A stretch of 32,849 nt of DNA from Candidatus Desulfovibrio intestinipullorum (GCA_019113165.1 DXHV01000017.1:1-32849), one strand, 5' to 3'; shown: positions 8,144 through 16,940, numbered from the stretch's first letter. Translations and numbers: made by a program. The notes: generated from the letters alone by a model not told the origin.

Positions 8144-9901
8144 ATGAAGGTGACGGAAAAGAGTGGCGGAAAGAATGACAGAAAGAGCGGCAGGCAGGAG
8201 ACGGCATCGTGGGCCGTGCTGTTCGAGGCAGTGCGCACCGGCGACATGGAGACCGTGCAAAGGGAGCTCGACCGGGGTGTGCCCGTGAACAGCACCAATG
8301 CCAGCGGACAGACCGCCCTGTTCCTGTGCCGGGATCGCTCTGTGGCCAAACTGCTGCTCGACAGGGGCGCCGACATGGAATGGGAGGATCATGAGGGCCG
8401 CACGCCCCTGTTTGCCGTCCTCTCGACGGATGTTGCCGATCTGCTGGCAGGCCGCGGAGCCGACACCAACCACCGTGACAGGGAGGGCCGCACCCCGATC
8501 TTTTATGCCAGGACAGAGGCCGAGGCCGAGCTGCTTCTCGACCACGACGCCTTTGTCTTCTACAGGGATATTCACGGCGAGACTATTCTTGTGCAGACCA
8601 GGGACACGGATCTGTTCAGACTGTACCTGGAGGAAGGCGCGGATCCGTGTGTCTGCACTGCAGCTGGCGTGCCCCTGCTTGTTTGTGTGGCCAGGGAGGA
8701 CAGGCGGGATCTTGTCGAACTGCTGCTTCGGTACAAGTGCCTGAGGAAGCAGAAGCTCAAGCGAAAGGAGCGGATCTTTCTGAAGGCCTATCTGTCGCAG
8801 GCACCCTGTCAGGTTCTGCTGAAGCTTGTGGAGTACAACGACATGAAGCAGGTCCGGTGGCTGGTTGAGCTGGGGGCGGGCCTCCAGGCCAGAGACCGGC
8901 AGGGGCAGGGCGTCCTCCACAAGGCCTGCACCGGAGCAATGGTGCGCTATCTGCTCGACCATGGCGCCGATCCCCTTGTCGTGGACAACGAAGGCAATAC
9001 GCCCCTGCATATGAGCACGGTCTGTTCCGATGCCGAGGCAGTGGAACTTCTGCTGCAGCACGGCCTGGACGTGAACGCCAGGAATGCTGCCGGAAGAACG
9101 CCCCTTTTTGCGTCCTATGACGGCAGCGCGACCTCGGTGCTTCTTCAGCACCATGCCGATCTTCATGCCAGGGATCGCCTGGGCTACACGGCCCTCATGC
9201 GCTGCGATATTGGTACGGACACCATGGAGGTGCTGCTTGGCGCAGGGCTGGACATCGACGCCCGGGACAACAATGGGGAAACGGCTCTCATGCACATGCA
9301 CTACGATTTTCAGCTCGAGTTTCTGCTCGACCACGGCGCAGACATTAATGCGACGGACAACAAGGGCTGGACAGTCCTGATGCAGATGGCCGTGCGCCCG
9401 TGCCTGGGCAGACGGAAGGCTGAACTCATGAAGTTCCTGCTCGAGAGAGGCGCCGATCCCAACATCAAAGATAAAGAGGGCTGCTCGGTCCTCATGCATG
9501 CCCTGAGGAGACACAGGTACTGGGCAGAGATACAGGTTCTTGCTGACCATGGTGCGGATGCGCGTGTTGTGGACAAGGAGGGAAGAGGCGTTCTCCACCA
9601 CTGCCTCATGTACTCCTGGCCTGAGCACGTGCCGGATTTGCTGGCAATGGGGGCCGACCCCAACCTCAGAGATGCAGCAGGAAAGACGCCTCTCGTCCTG
9701 CTCCTGGAGAAAGGGAACACAAAGAGTGCAGCCACGCTGTGGGCCCGTGGGGCACGCTGCACCCCCGAGGAATGTGTCCGAGCCTGCCAGATGGCCCTGG
9801 AGAACAATCTGTGCGACAGAGACGAGCTTCAGGCCTTTTTCAGGGAGACGGGCTGGGACCTTGAGCTGCTTCTGCCGGAAGGAACGGCATCCGGCTCCTG
9901 A
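8144..9901 (+). CDS. ankyrin-repeat protein
   Basis: This encodes 585 residues starting MKVTEKSGGK. The ATG at 8144 is preferred over upstream in-frame starts because AGGAG (8131-8135) precedes it and the globular sequence begins soon after. About fifteen ankyrin units follow one another, recognisable by G-x-TPL/TAL, LLL-x-x-GAD and a final (V/I)NARD-type turn (for example LLQHGLDVNARNAAGRTPLF and LLDHGADINATDNKGWTVLM). Several units are shortened to about 30 residues. A charged insertion (CLRKQKLKRKERIFLKAYLS) interrupts the row near residue 200. There is no signal peptide or enzyme domain, so it is probably a cytoplasmic protein-binding scaffold. The partner is unknown. In this position it may work with the lipoprotein just upstream, but no shared operon signal is clear. 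Confidence 0.9.
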   Translation: MKVTEKSGGKNDRKSGRQETASWAVLFEAVRTGDMETVQRELDRGVPVNSTNASGQTALFLCRDRSVAKLLLDRGADMEWEDHEGRTPLFAVLSTDVADLLAGRGADTNHRDREGRTPIFYARTEAEAELLLDHDAFVFYRDIHGETILVQTRDTDLFRLYLEEGADPCVCTAAGVPLLVCVAREDRRDLVELLLRYKCLRKQKLKRKERIFLKAYLSQAPCQVLLKLVEYNDMKQVRWLVELGAGLQARDRQGQGVLHKACTGAMVRYLLDHGADPLVVDNEGNTPLHMSTVCSDAEAVELLLQHGLDVNARNAAGRTPLFASYDGSATSVLLQHHADLHARDRLGYTALMRCDIGTDTMEVLLGAGLDIDARDNNGETALMHMHYDFQLEFLLDHGADINATDNKGWTVLMQMAVRPCLGRRKAELMKFLLERGADPNIKDKEGCSVLMHALRRHRYWAEIQVLADHGADARVVDKEGRGVLHHCLMYSWPEHVPDLLAMGADPNLRDAAGKTPLVLLLEKGNTKSAATLWARGARCTPEECVRACQMALENNLCDRDELQAFFRETGWDLELLLPEGTASGS

Positions 9902-10031
9902 TTGCAGCAGGAATTTCTTCGCAGGGAACGTTTCGCAAAAATTCGGCCCCGCAGCATGCGGAGGGACCGGGACAGCAGGCCCTGCTGCCCCAGTCACCCT
10001 GCCTGCTTTGGGTCTGTGGTGTCTCTTTTTC

Positions 10032-10066
10032 CCCTGGAGCTTTTCCCTGGAGCTTTTCCCTGGAGC
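10032..10066. repeat. tandem 13-base repeat, three copies
   Basis: CCCTGGAGCTTTT occurs at 10032-10044 and 10045-10057, with the first nine bases repeated again at 10058-10066. It lies in the non-coding stretch between the ankyrin gene and the next small gene (9902-10219), where I see nothing else. Confidence 0.85.
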
Positions 10067-10219
10067 ACACAGACCGGCAGCAGGCGACACCATTTCCCCG
10101 AAGGCAGGGAGAGCCTGGGCCAGATGCTGCGTGCACGGCACAGGGCACGCCTGCCGGTGGACAAAACCAGACTACGGAGATCTCGCCATGAGCAGACAAC
10201 TTCCCGACAGACCGAAGGC

Positions 10220-10444
10220 ATGCCCGACAGCTTGTGGGCCGAATACGTGGCAGCTCACGAGGTGGCCCTCGCCAAAATGCAGGCCAGGGGGGCCGTGGAC
10301 GACAACTACTATCACAAGCTGCTGAGGCGCAGGCTTGGCTCCCTCAGGTACGACCTGTGCCTCAAGTACTTTCTGTTCAGGGACATGGAGAGCCCCGAGC
10401 TGCATGCGGCGCTGCAGCAGCGGGAAAGCATCCTCAACCGCTAA
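10220..10444 (+). CDS. small unknown protein
   Basis: This encodes 74 residues starting MPDSLWAEYV. The sequence is protein-like (AAHEVALAKMQARGAVDDNYYHKLLRRRLGSLRYDLCLKYFLF) and mostly helical and charged, with no signal peptide. The start is uncertain. The best ribosome binding site nearby (GGAG at 10176-10179) serves an ATG at 10188 in a different frame, which would give a short peptide unrelated to this one. That could mean a one-base frameshift early in the gene, or a non-ATG start upstream in this frame. A strong terminator follows about 60 bases after the stop. I do not recognise the family. Confidence 0.5.
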   Translation: MPDSLWAEYVAAHEVALAKMQARGAVDDNYYHKLLRRRLGSLRYDLCLKYFLFRDMESPELHAALQQRESILNR

Positions 10445-10505
10445 CAGACAGGGCCGCAGGCCCGGACGGTGGCGGATAAAGCAAGGTCCTCTTTCAGAGC
10501 CAGTG

Positions 10506-10549
10506 CCCCTTTTGCAGGACATCCTGCAAAAAGGGGGCTTTTGCTTTTT
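10506..10549 (+). terminator. rho-independent terminator
   Basis: CCCCTTTTGCAGG (10506-10518) pairs with CCTGCAAAAAGGGG (10523-10536) around the loop ACAT, followed by a T-rich run (10539-10549). It ends the small gene upstream and lies just before the stop of the convergent exported-protein gene. Confidence 0.8.
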
Positions 10550-10584
10550 AGCGGCACGTTCAGGGAGACGAGAGGCAAAAGGGG

Positions 10585-11847
10585 CTAGTGCAGGGGCATC
10601 TGCAGGCTCAGCGTGGTCTTCTTGTCATCATGCGTGCGCCAGGCGCTGATGGAGCTTGTGCACTGCATGCCCACTTCGGCCACAGGCACATGGTCCTGTT
10701 CCGTCAGATCGAACAGGGCGCAGTCGCAGAGTTCCGTGCCTGCGCAGACAACGCGCTCGTTGTCCCGGTCCGGTTCATAGGTGCGCACCGAGAGCACCCC
10801 GCAGGGCTCGTAGCCGCAGGGCCTGGCCGTGTCCGTGTTCAGGATGCGGTAGAGCAGATTGTGACCGTTGTACCAGGCCAGAGGATCGAAGCGCAGGGCA
10901 TACCTGGGTTTGGCAGGTGTTCTGGCCTTTCTGGCCTTGCGCTTTTTGCCCTGTTCCGCTTCCTTTTTCGCCTCTTCCTCTGCGGCCTGGAGCTGGGCGC
11001 GGCGCTCAAGCTCCCTGTTCTGGGCGCCAATGAGCACGCCCTCGGGCACATAGTAGCGCAGCCTGATGTCCAGGGAGGCCAGATCCGGCCAGCGGTAGAG
11101 GAGCAGATTGTGGTTGACAGGACCGCCCATGTCCACGGCCAGCAGGGTCCGGTCCGGGGAGAGGTAGGCGGCAATGCAGGGATTGACCGTGGCCAGGTGG
11201 ATGTAGCCTGTCTGGGTGCCGTCCTTTCTGAAAAGGTAGACGCCCCTGGGAATCATGAATTCGCTGTCGCCGTGGCCGGCACTGAGAAAGAACATGTCCG
11301 AGCCGAGCACGGGGTGCACCGCATAGACCTCGGGCGGCAGGGGGTGCTCATGCCCGTCCTCGTGAATGGCCCAGGGCTGTCCGTCTCTGAGCACAAGCTC
11401 GTTGAGCAGATGGTTTTCCACCACCCCGCGCACCGTGGCTGCACCCTGTCCGCTCCCGTGACCGGCTGCCAGGCCTGTCATCTGCTCAGCCGTCTGCTCA
11501 GCCATCCGATCATCGGGGCCGGCCTGTCCCTCCTCTCCGGCCTCTCCGGGCATGTCACTTGAGAAGACTTCCAGGGTGTGCTGGTCGCTCAGGGGGCGCA
11601 GACGCTCCTGCAGGCTGTCGTAGCGCTGGCGCATGGTCTGCCGGACCACATCCTCTATTTCTCCGGGAGGCGAGGTCAGCGCAGGGATCTGTCCCTGCAG
11701 GCCGGCTGTCTGTGCCGGTCCTGCTTCTGCGTCCCGGGCCTGTACCTGTCCGGGCAGCACAGGGGCAAGGGAGAGGGCGACGACCAGGACAAGTGTCGGC
11801 AGCAGCGGGCGATACGGACGGGCAGAAGGTGCGGCTTGGCAGGACAT
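10585..11847 (-). CDS. exported protein of unknown function
   Basis: This encodes 420 residues starting MSCQAAPSAR. The start at 11847 is chosen because GGAG precedes it by seven to eight bases and a classical signal peptide follows (PLLPTLVLVVALSLAPVLPGQVQA, cleavage probably after QA near residue 37). The product should be periplasmic. A Gln/Gly/Ala-rich linker is followed by a beta-rich middle part (AAYLSPDRTLLAVDMGGPVNHNLLLYRW resembles a beta-propeller-like blade). A Lys/Arg/Glu-rich segment (LERRAQLQAAEEEAKKEAEQ) could form a coiled coil, and a Cys-containing C-terminal part follows. I do not recognise the family. It is expressed leftward, and a near-perfect palindrome lies about 70 bases upstream of its start. 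Confidence 0.65.
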   Translation of the reverse strand: MSCQAAPSARPYRPLLPTLVLVVALSLAPVLPGQVQARDAEAGPAQTAGLQGQIPALTSPPGEIEDVVRQTMRQRYDSLQERLRPLSDQHTLEVFSSDMPGEAGEEGQAGPDDRMAEQTAEQMTGLAAGHGSGQGAATVRGVVENHLLNELVLRDGQPWAIHEDGHEHPLPPEVYAVHPVLGSDMFFLSAGHGDSEFMIPRGVYLFRKDGTQTGYIHLATVNPCIAAYLSPDRTLLAVDMGGPVNHNLLLYRWPDLASLDIRLRYYVPEGVLIGAQNRELERRAQLQAAEEEAKKEAEQGKKRKARKARTPAKPRYALRFDPLAWYNGHNLLYRILNTDTARPCGYEPCGVLSVRTYEPDRDNERVVCAGTELCDCALFDLTEQDHVPVAEVGMQCTSSISAWRTHDDKKTTLSLQMPLH

Positions 11848-11918
11848 GAAACTCTCCGGCAGGACAGAGGAGATAGTGAGAAAATCCGTTCCGTCACACA
11901 GTGCCACAAAATGCCTTT

Positions 11919-11935
11919 CAAGGCAATTTGCCTTG
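11919..11935. promoter_or_regulatory. palindromic operator-like site
   Basis: CAAGGCAA-T-TTGCCTTG has perfect eight-base arms around one central base. It lies 72 bases upstream of the start of the exported protein gene on the minus strand, next to an AT-rich stretch (11938-11962), which is where a repressor or activator site would be expected. The regulator is not identifiable. Confidence 0.4.
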
Positions 11936-12033
11936 TGAATTCTTTCTCAAAAATTTTTTGCTGCTCTCTGCCAGGGGCAGTCCTCATGGCAGAGCCTCCT
12001 GGCAGCGGCCGTGACGGCGCACAGAAACAAGAG

Positions 12034-12069
12034 GAGGGCCCTTCAGGCTTGTGTGCCTGAAGGGCCCTC
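12034..12069 (-). terminator. very stable hairpin, possible terminator of the acetyltransferase gene
   Basis: GAGGGCCCTTCAGGC (12034-12048) and GCCTGAAGGGCCCTC (12055-12069) are perfect complements around a six-base loop. On the minus strand it is followed by CTCTTGTTTCTG, only a weak U-tract. It lies 220 bases downstream of the acetyltransferase stop. The rest of 11848-12288 holds no gene that I can see. Confidence 0.45.
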
Positions 12070-12288
12070 GCCTGATCGGCAGTGCGCCTGTCATCAGCTG
12101 TCCGGCACGAAATCTTGCCTGCAGCATCAGGCCCTGTCCCGTCGTGCCGAATCAGGACGGGCCCAGGCGGTCCTGTGCCGCAGCAGCAGCGGTATTGCCT
12201 CGTAAAAACTGTTCATTGACAGCCTTGCGCCTGTTTCGCGGGGCAGCAGCCCGTCAGGCAGGCCGTTTGGGCAGGCCTGGGGTGCGGT

Positions 12289-12912
12289 CTACTTCGCCTG
12301 TCCGGCGAGGTCGGCGAGGGCTGCGGGGTCGGTGCGATCCGTGTCGCGGATCTCCCTGATGACCCGTGCCGGCACGCCGCCCGCAATGGTGCGCTCGGGC
12401 ACATCGTGGCTCACCACGGCGCCGGCAGCGATGATGGCGCCGTCGCCTATGTGCACACCGGGCAGGATGGTGGCTGCGGCGCCGATCCAGACATTGCTGC
12501 CGATGATGACCGGCGCCACCTTGTGGATGTGGCGCTCCGCAGGGTCAAAACCGTGGTTGATGGTGGCCAGGGTCACGCGGTGGCCGATGAGCACGTTGTC
12601 GCCGATGCGGATGCCGCCCTGGTCCTGGAAGCAGCAGCAGAAGTTCACAAAGACATTCCTGCCAAAGCGGATGTTCTTGCCGAAATCCGTGTAGAAGGGC
12701 GGAAAGAGCCGGAAGGACTCGTGCACGGGCCGGCCCGTTATCCGGGTCATGCAGTCGCGGATTTCCTCCGGCGTGTGAAAGCCCGCATTGAGCTCGCAGC
12801 ACAGGCGTATGGCGTCCTGCGAGATTGTGGTCATGGCGCGATAGGCGTCCGTGCCCGCAATGAGGGGCAGGCCGCGGTCAAGGCAGGAGAGAAGATCGTC
12901 GAGTTCCATCAT
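12289..12912 (-). CDS. sugar O-acetyltransferase (left-handed beta-helix, maltose/galactoside type)
   Basis: This encodes 207 residues starting MMELDDLLSC. Enzymes of this family move an acetyl group from acetyl-CoA to a sugar hydroxyl. The N-terminal helices (AYRAMTTISQDAIRLCCELN) correspond to the maltose-acetyltransferase leader domain. Hexapeptide repeats follow (IRIGDNVLIGHRVTLATINHG; VIIGSNVWIGAAATILPGV; IGDGAIIAAGAVV) and build the beta-helix. The His of TINHG is the usual catalytic residue, and GGVPARVIREI is the typical C-terminal signature. The length matches the family. The frame continues upstream to 13098, but that part is Arg/Pro/Cys-rich and unlike the family, so I start at the MM pair. 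No clear ribosome binding site is visible there. It is divergent from ricT. Confidence 0.85.
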   Translation of the reverse strand: MMELDDLLSCLDRGLPLIAGTDAYRAMTTISQDAIRLCCELNAGFHTPEEIRDCMTRITGRPVHESFRLFPPFYTDFGKNIRFGRNVFVNFCCCFQDQGGIRIGDNVLIGHRVTLATINHGFDPAERHIHKVAPVIIGSNVWIGAAATILPGVHIGDGAIIAAGAVVSHDVPERTIAGGVPARVIREIRDTDRTDPAALADLAGQAK

Positions 12913-13328
12913 GGGGAGAGGTCTCTGGGTAGGGTCTGGTTGTGATCTGCCTGCCAGACGGACCTGAAAGGGGAGACGCCCCGGGCATAAGGCCGCATGG
13001 CAGGGAGGAGAGCGTTGCGAAGACATGGCGGCAGGCTGGCCTTGGCGCCCCTGCCGCACGCACAGACCCTGCATACTGAGCGGGCAGCAAAAAGGCAATT
13101 ACTTATATTTCATGACAAGATATGCCTTTAAGGTATGTCTCTCTGATTCTGTCCGGGTCCTGAGCAGTCCTCTCTCTGTGCGCATGCTCCGGTTTTCTGT
13201 CCCCTTGTTCCGATTGGGCACAAGCGCAAAGTGCCCGCAACTGCCTGCAGGTCCCCTGTTTCCCTCTGCATCTCCTTCATGCTGTGCAATGTTTCACAAG
13301 AAGGCAATGGTGCTGGATTGCAGGGCAA

Positions 13329-13357
13329 TTGACAAAAAAAAGGACATGGGAGAGTAT
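13329..13357 (+). promoter_or_regulatory. possible sigma-70 promoter for ricT
   Basis: TTGACA at 13329-13334 is followed after 17 bases by GAGTAT (13352-13357), about 40 bases before the ricT start. The -35 is perfect and the -10 is weak. The remainder of the gap 12913-13398 has an AT-rich patch (13095-13140) that may serve the divergent acetyltransferase. Confidence 0.4.
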
Positions 13358-13398
13358 CCCTGCACACTCTTTTTCTGCAAATAAAGGCTTCCTGTGCC

Positions 13399-14829
13399 AT
13401 GCCCATATACGAACTCAGTTACCATAAACTCGCTCAGAAGAGCTTCTTTTTCAGCTCCGAGCCCCTGCGCGTCAACGACAGGGTCGTGGTTGCCCTGGAG
13501 CAGGGGCAGGTGCTTGCCCGCGTGGTGTCCGGTCCCCATGAGGACAGGGGCACGTCCGGAGAGGAACCTGTTCCTTCCGTGCTGCGCCAGGCCGGCCCCG
13601 AGGAGCTGGCCCAGGAGGAGAGCAACAGGGAATTTGCCGGGCAGGCCGCCCGCTTCTGGAAGCAGTGCGTGCAGAACAGGGGGCTGGAGATGAAGCTTGT
13701 GGACGTGGAGGTCTTTCTTGACCGCAGCAAGCTCATCTTCTACTTCACGGCCCTCTCGCGCATCGATTTCCGGGAGCTTGTCAAGGATCTGGTGCACGAG
13801 TACAGGGTGCGCATCGAGTTTCGGCAGATAGGCGTGCGCCACGAGACGCAGATGATAGGCGCCGTGGGCAACTGCGGCATGGTCTGCTGCTGCCGCCGCT
13901 ATCTGCATCAGTTTGCGCCCGTGACCATACGCATGGCCAAGGAGCAGGATCTCTTTCTCAATCCGGCCAAGGTCTCCGGCATCTGTGGGCGCCTTCTGTG
14001 CTGCCTTGCCTACGAGCAGGAAAGCTACGAGAAGTTCCACAACGAGTCGCCACGGCCGGGCAAGCGCTATCAGACACGCAACGGCCCCCTCAAGGTCATT
14101 CGCACCAACATGTTCCACAATTCCGTGACCTGTCTGAGCGAGACCAGCGAGGAGCTGCGCTTCTCCATGGAGGAGTGGAATGCCCTGGAGCCCAGGCGCA
14201 TGGAAGGCCAGGCCAGGGACGCCGAGCAGGGCAACTGCCCTGCCGACGAGGGAGCGGAGAGCATGGGCGACGAGGCTCCGGGCCAGCAGCGGCCCCACGG
14301 CAGGCAGCGCTCCCGCGCAGCCGGTCCGCAGTCCCGCCAGGGCCAGGGGGGGCGGGGCGACAAGCCCGCACGCCAGACCTTCGTGACCGGCAGGGTGAGC
14401 TTTCGTCAGCAGGGGCACGCGCCCCAGGAGACGTGGAAGAAGGCCGCAGGCCTTGCCATGGCGCAGGGCAGCCGCAGTGCCCAGCAGGCCCAGCAAAGGC
14501 ATGTGGATCGGTATGACCAGCCACGGCATCCCGACCAGCCCGTGATGCGCACCAGGGTGCGCGATCTCGGAGCAGAAGGGGGCCCCGGTTTTCAGGGCAG
14601 TCCCCAGGGCAGCTCTCAGGGACCGCAGTCCCAGAAGCCTGGCCGTTCCGGCAAGGCCCAGCGTCCGCGGCACCGTTCCCAGGGCGGCTCCGACCCCCAG
14701 GGCAGTACACAGGATCCGGGGGCCGGCCAGCGCCCCGGTCGCCCAGACCTTCGTACTGACCTTCGTTCGGACGCCCTGGAGACGTCCCGGGACATGTCCC
14801 GGGATGCTCCGAAAGACGAGGGCAGCTGA
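13399..14829 (+). CDS. ricT: PSP1/RicT family protein with a long disordered tail
   Basis: This encodes 476 residues starting MPIYELSYHK. RicT (YaaT) proteins bind iron-sulfur clusters, and in Bacillus they help control RNase Y. The PSP1 core covers about residues 5-255: a barrel-like start (DRVVVALEQGQVLARVVSG), FRELVKDLVHEYRVRIEFRQIGVRHE, the Cys-rich GNCGMVCCCRRYL (Cys159, 163-165), AKEQDLFLNPAKVSGICGRLLCCLAYE (Cys196, 201, 202) and PGKRYQTRNGPLKV. The remaining 220 residues are low in complexity, rich in Gln, Gly, Arg, Ser and Pro, and probably disordered. Parts of the tail are encoded by 12-base tandem repeats. The ordinary family protein stops soon after the core. metG follows 146 bases later, a neighbour pair I associate with Desulfovibrio relatives. 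Confidence 0.9.
   Translation: MPIYELSYHKLAQKSFFFSSEPLRVNDRVVVALEQGQVLARVVSGPHEDRGTSGEEPVPSVLRQAGPEELAQEESNREFAGQAARFWKQCVQNRGLEMKLVDVEVFLDRSKLIFYFTALSRIDFRELVKDLVHEYRVRIEFRQIGVRHETQMIGAVGNCGMVCCCRRYLHQFAPVTIRMAKEQDLFLNPAKVSGICGRLLCCLAYEQESYEKFHNESPRPGKRYQTRNGPLKVIRTNMFHNSVTCLSETSEELRFSMEEWNALEPRRMEGQARDAEQGNCPADEGAESMGDEAPGQQRPHGRQRSRAAGPQSRQGQGGRGDKPARQTFVTGRVSFRQQGHAPQETWKKAAGLAMAQGSRSAQQAQQRHVDRYDQPRHPDQPVMRTRVRDLGAEGGPGFQGSPQGSSQGPQSQKPGRSGKAQRPRHRSQGGSDPQGSTQDPGAGQRPGRPDLRTDLRSDALETSRDMSRDAPKDEGS
14746..14805. repeat. degenerate 12-base tandem repeats at the ricT 3' end
   Basis: GACCTTCGTACT and GACCTTCGTTCG (14746-14769) are adjacent copies. ACGTCCCGGGAC and ATGTCCCGGGAT (14782-14805) form a second adjacent pair of the same length. 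They encode repeated DLR- and SRD-type tetrapeptides in the RicT tail. Confidence 0.75.
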
Positions 14830-14975
14830 GTGCCTGAGACAAATTTCTTTTCGATATCCTAATAAGGTTCTGGCAACCTGAATTTGCAGCCTGCCTTGCC
14901 CTGTCTGCCCGTCAAGGGGTTTGTTTTTTTGCGGGGGATGAGGAGCAAAGGCATCATACACCGGGAGGCAACACC

Positions 14976-16940
14976 GTGCAGACTGGCACCTACTATGTCA
15001 CGACGCCCATTTATTACGTCAATGACAATCCCCACCTGGGGCATGCCTATACCACCATCGTGGCCGATGCCCTGGCCCGCTTTCACAAGCTGCTGGGCGA
15101 AAAGACGCTCTTTTCCACGGGCACGGACGAACACGGGGACAAGATAGTCAAGGCCGCCGCCAAGCACGGCCAGTCCCCCCAGGAATTTGTGGACACCATT
15201 TCCGGGCGCTTCCGCGATCTGTGGCCCAGACTGCAGATTGCCAACGACCGCTTTGTCCGCACCACGGATCCCCATCACATCAAGGTTGTGCAGGCCATCA
15301 TGCAGAAGGTCTACGACCGTGGGGACATCTACTTTGGCGAGTTCGGCGGCCACTACTGCACGGGCTGCGAGCGCTTCTACACGGAAAAGGAGCTCGTGGA
15401 CGGCCTGTGCCCCCAGCATCTGACCAAGCCCGAGTTCATCAAGGAAAAGAACTACTTTTTCAAGATGTCCAGGTACCTGCCCTGGCTCAAGCAGTACGTG
15501 GAGGAGCACCCGGACTTCATCCGTCCCGAGCGCTACAGAAAGGAACTGCTGGGCATGCTGGAATCCGGCGCCCTGGAGGATCTGTGCATCTCCAGGCCCA
15601 AGAGCCGCCTCACCTGGGGCATAGAGCTGCCCTTTGACTCCAACTACGTGACCTACGTGTGGTTTGACGCCCTGGTCAACTACATAAGCCTTCTGGGCTA
15701 CCCGGACGGCGAGGACTACAAGACCTTCTGGCCCGGCGAGCACATCGTGGCCAAGGACATCCTCAAGCCCCACGGCATCTTCTGGCCCACCATGCTGCGC
15801 TCGGCAGGCCTCCCCCTGTACAACCACCTCAACGTGCACGGCTACTGGCTCATGCGCGACACCAAGATGTCCAAGAGCCTGGGCAACGTGGTGGATCCCG
15901 TGCGCATGACCGAGCTCTTCGGATCCGATGCCTTCCGCTACTTCCTGCTCAGGGAAATGCAGTTCGGCTCGGACGCCAACTTCAACTACGAGGCCTTCAT
16001 CGGCCGCCTGAACACGGACCTGGCCAATGATCTCGGCAACCTCTTCAGCCGCGTGCTCTCCATGACGGCCAAGTACGAGAACAGCATCGTGCCCCAGCCC
16101 AGGGACAAGACGGACGATGACCGGGCCATCATGAACGACTGCGCCGACAGCATGCGCAACTACATCAAGCTCTTCGAGAGCATGCAGATTGCCCGCGCCC
16201 TGGAGGCCATCTGGGAGCTTGTGCGCGGCCTCAACAAGTACGTGGACACCCAGGCGCCCTGGGCCCTTGCCAAGGAGGGCAAGACAGAGCGTCTCAAGAC
16301 CGTGCTCTACGTGCTCCTTGCCTGCATGCGCAAGGTGGCCCTGGTCCTGTGGCCTGTCATGCCCCATGCGGCCATTACCATGCTCAGGCAGCTTGGCCAG
16401 GACATTGACTACGGCCAGAACCCCGAGCTCATCATCGACGACGAGATCAACTGCTTTGGCGGCCTCTACCCGGGCATCAGCATAGCGTCCTCCTCCAATG
16501 TCTTCCCCCGCATCGATGCCAAGGTCATGCTGGCCCAGCTGGAGGAAGAAAGCCGCGCCATGCAGGAAAAGGCCAGAAAGCTGCAGGCCGAGAAGGAGGC
16601 AAGCGCGCCCCGTCCGCAGGTGACCTTTGACGTCTTCAAGTCCTGTGAGCTCAGGGTGGGCACGGTGCTTTCCTGCGAAAAGCTCAAGGGCGCCGACCGC
16701 ATCCTGAAGTTCAGCATCGACTTTGGCGAGGGCGAACCGCGCCAGATCCTCTCCGGCATTGCCCAGCACTACGAGCCCGAGAGCCTTCCGGGCACCCAGG
16801 TCTGTGCCATCCTCAACCTGCCGCCGCGCACCATACGCGGCGCCCAGAGCAACGGCATGATCCTGACCGCCGAAAAGGACGGCAGGGTCGTGCTCATCCG
16901 GCCCGAGCAGCCCATGCCCAACGGAAGCCTTCTGGGTTAA
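14976..16940 (+). CDS. metG: methionyl-tRNA synthetase
   Basis: This encodes 654 residues with a GTG start at 14976; GGGAGG (14963-14968) lies seven bases upstream. It charges tRNA-Met with methionine in the cytoplasm. The Rossmann core has the HIGH-type motif HLGH (20-23) and the KMSKS motif (297-301). A zinc-binding knuckle CTGCERFYTEKELVDGLC sits in the connective insertion, and IELPFDSNYVTYVWFDALVNY is typical of the methionine pocket. An anticodon-binding helical domain follows, then a charged helix. A C-terminal tRNA-binding OB domain (from about 548: VTFDVFKSCELRVGTVLSCE to the end) is the Trbp111-like domain found in the dimeric form of the enzyme. The gene is complete, with nothing unusual apart from the GTG start. 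A strong terminator follows. Confidence 0.98.
   Translation: MQTGTYYVTTPIYYVNDNPHLGHAYTTIVADALARFHKLLGEKTLFSTGTDEHGDKIVKAAAKHGQSPQEFVDTISGRFRDLWPRLQIANDRFVRTTDPHHIKVVQAIMQKVYDRGDIYFGEFGGHYCTGCERFYTEKELVDGLCPQHLTKPEFIKEKNYFFKMSRYLPWLKQYVEEHPDFIRPERYRKELLGMLESGALEDLCISRPKSRLTWGIELPFDSNYVTYVWFDALVNYISLLGYPDGEDYKTFWPGEHIVAKDILKPHGIFWPTMLRSAGLPLYNHLNVHGYWLMRDTKMSKSLGNVVDPVRMTELFGSDAFRYFLLREMQFGSDANFNYEAFIGRLNTDLANDLGNLFSRVLSMTAKYENSIVPQPRDKTDDDRAIMNDCADSMRNYIKLFESMQIARALEAIWELVRGLNKYVDTQAPWALAKEGKTERLKTVLYVLLACMRKVALVLWPVMPHAAITMLRQLGQDIDYGQNPELIIDDEINCFGGLYPGISIASSSNVFPRIDAKVMLAQLEEESRAMQEKARKLQAEKEASAPRPQVTFDVFKSCELRVGTVLSCEKLKGADRILKFSIDFGEGEPRQILSGIAQHYEPESLPGTQVCAILNLPPRTIRGAQSNGMILTAEKDGRVVLIRPEQPMPNGSLLG

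Noticed and set aside
6851..10141. Minus-strand open frame of 1096 codons
   Set aside because: It lies opposite the lipoprotein and ankyrin genes, which have ribosome binding sites and clear domains. Its translation is an Ala/His/Gly/Gln-rich shadow of GC-rich coding DNA.
13294..14961. Minus-strand open frame of 555 codons
   Set aside because: It is antisense to ricT, which has its conserved Cys motifs; the frame is a composition effect.
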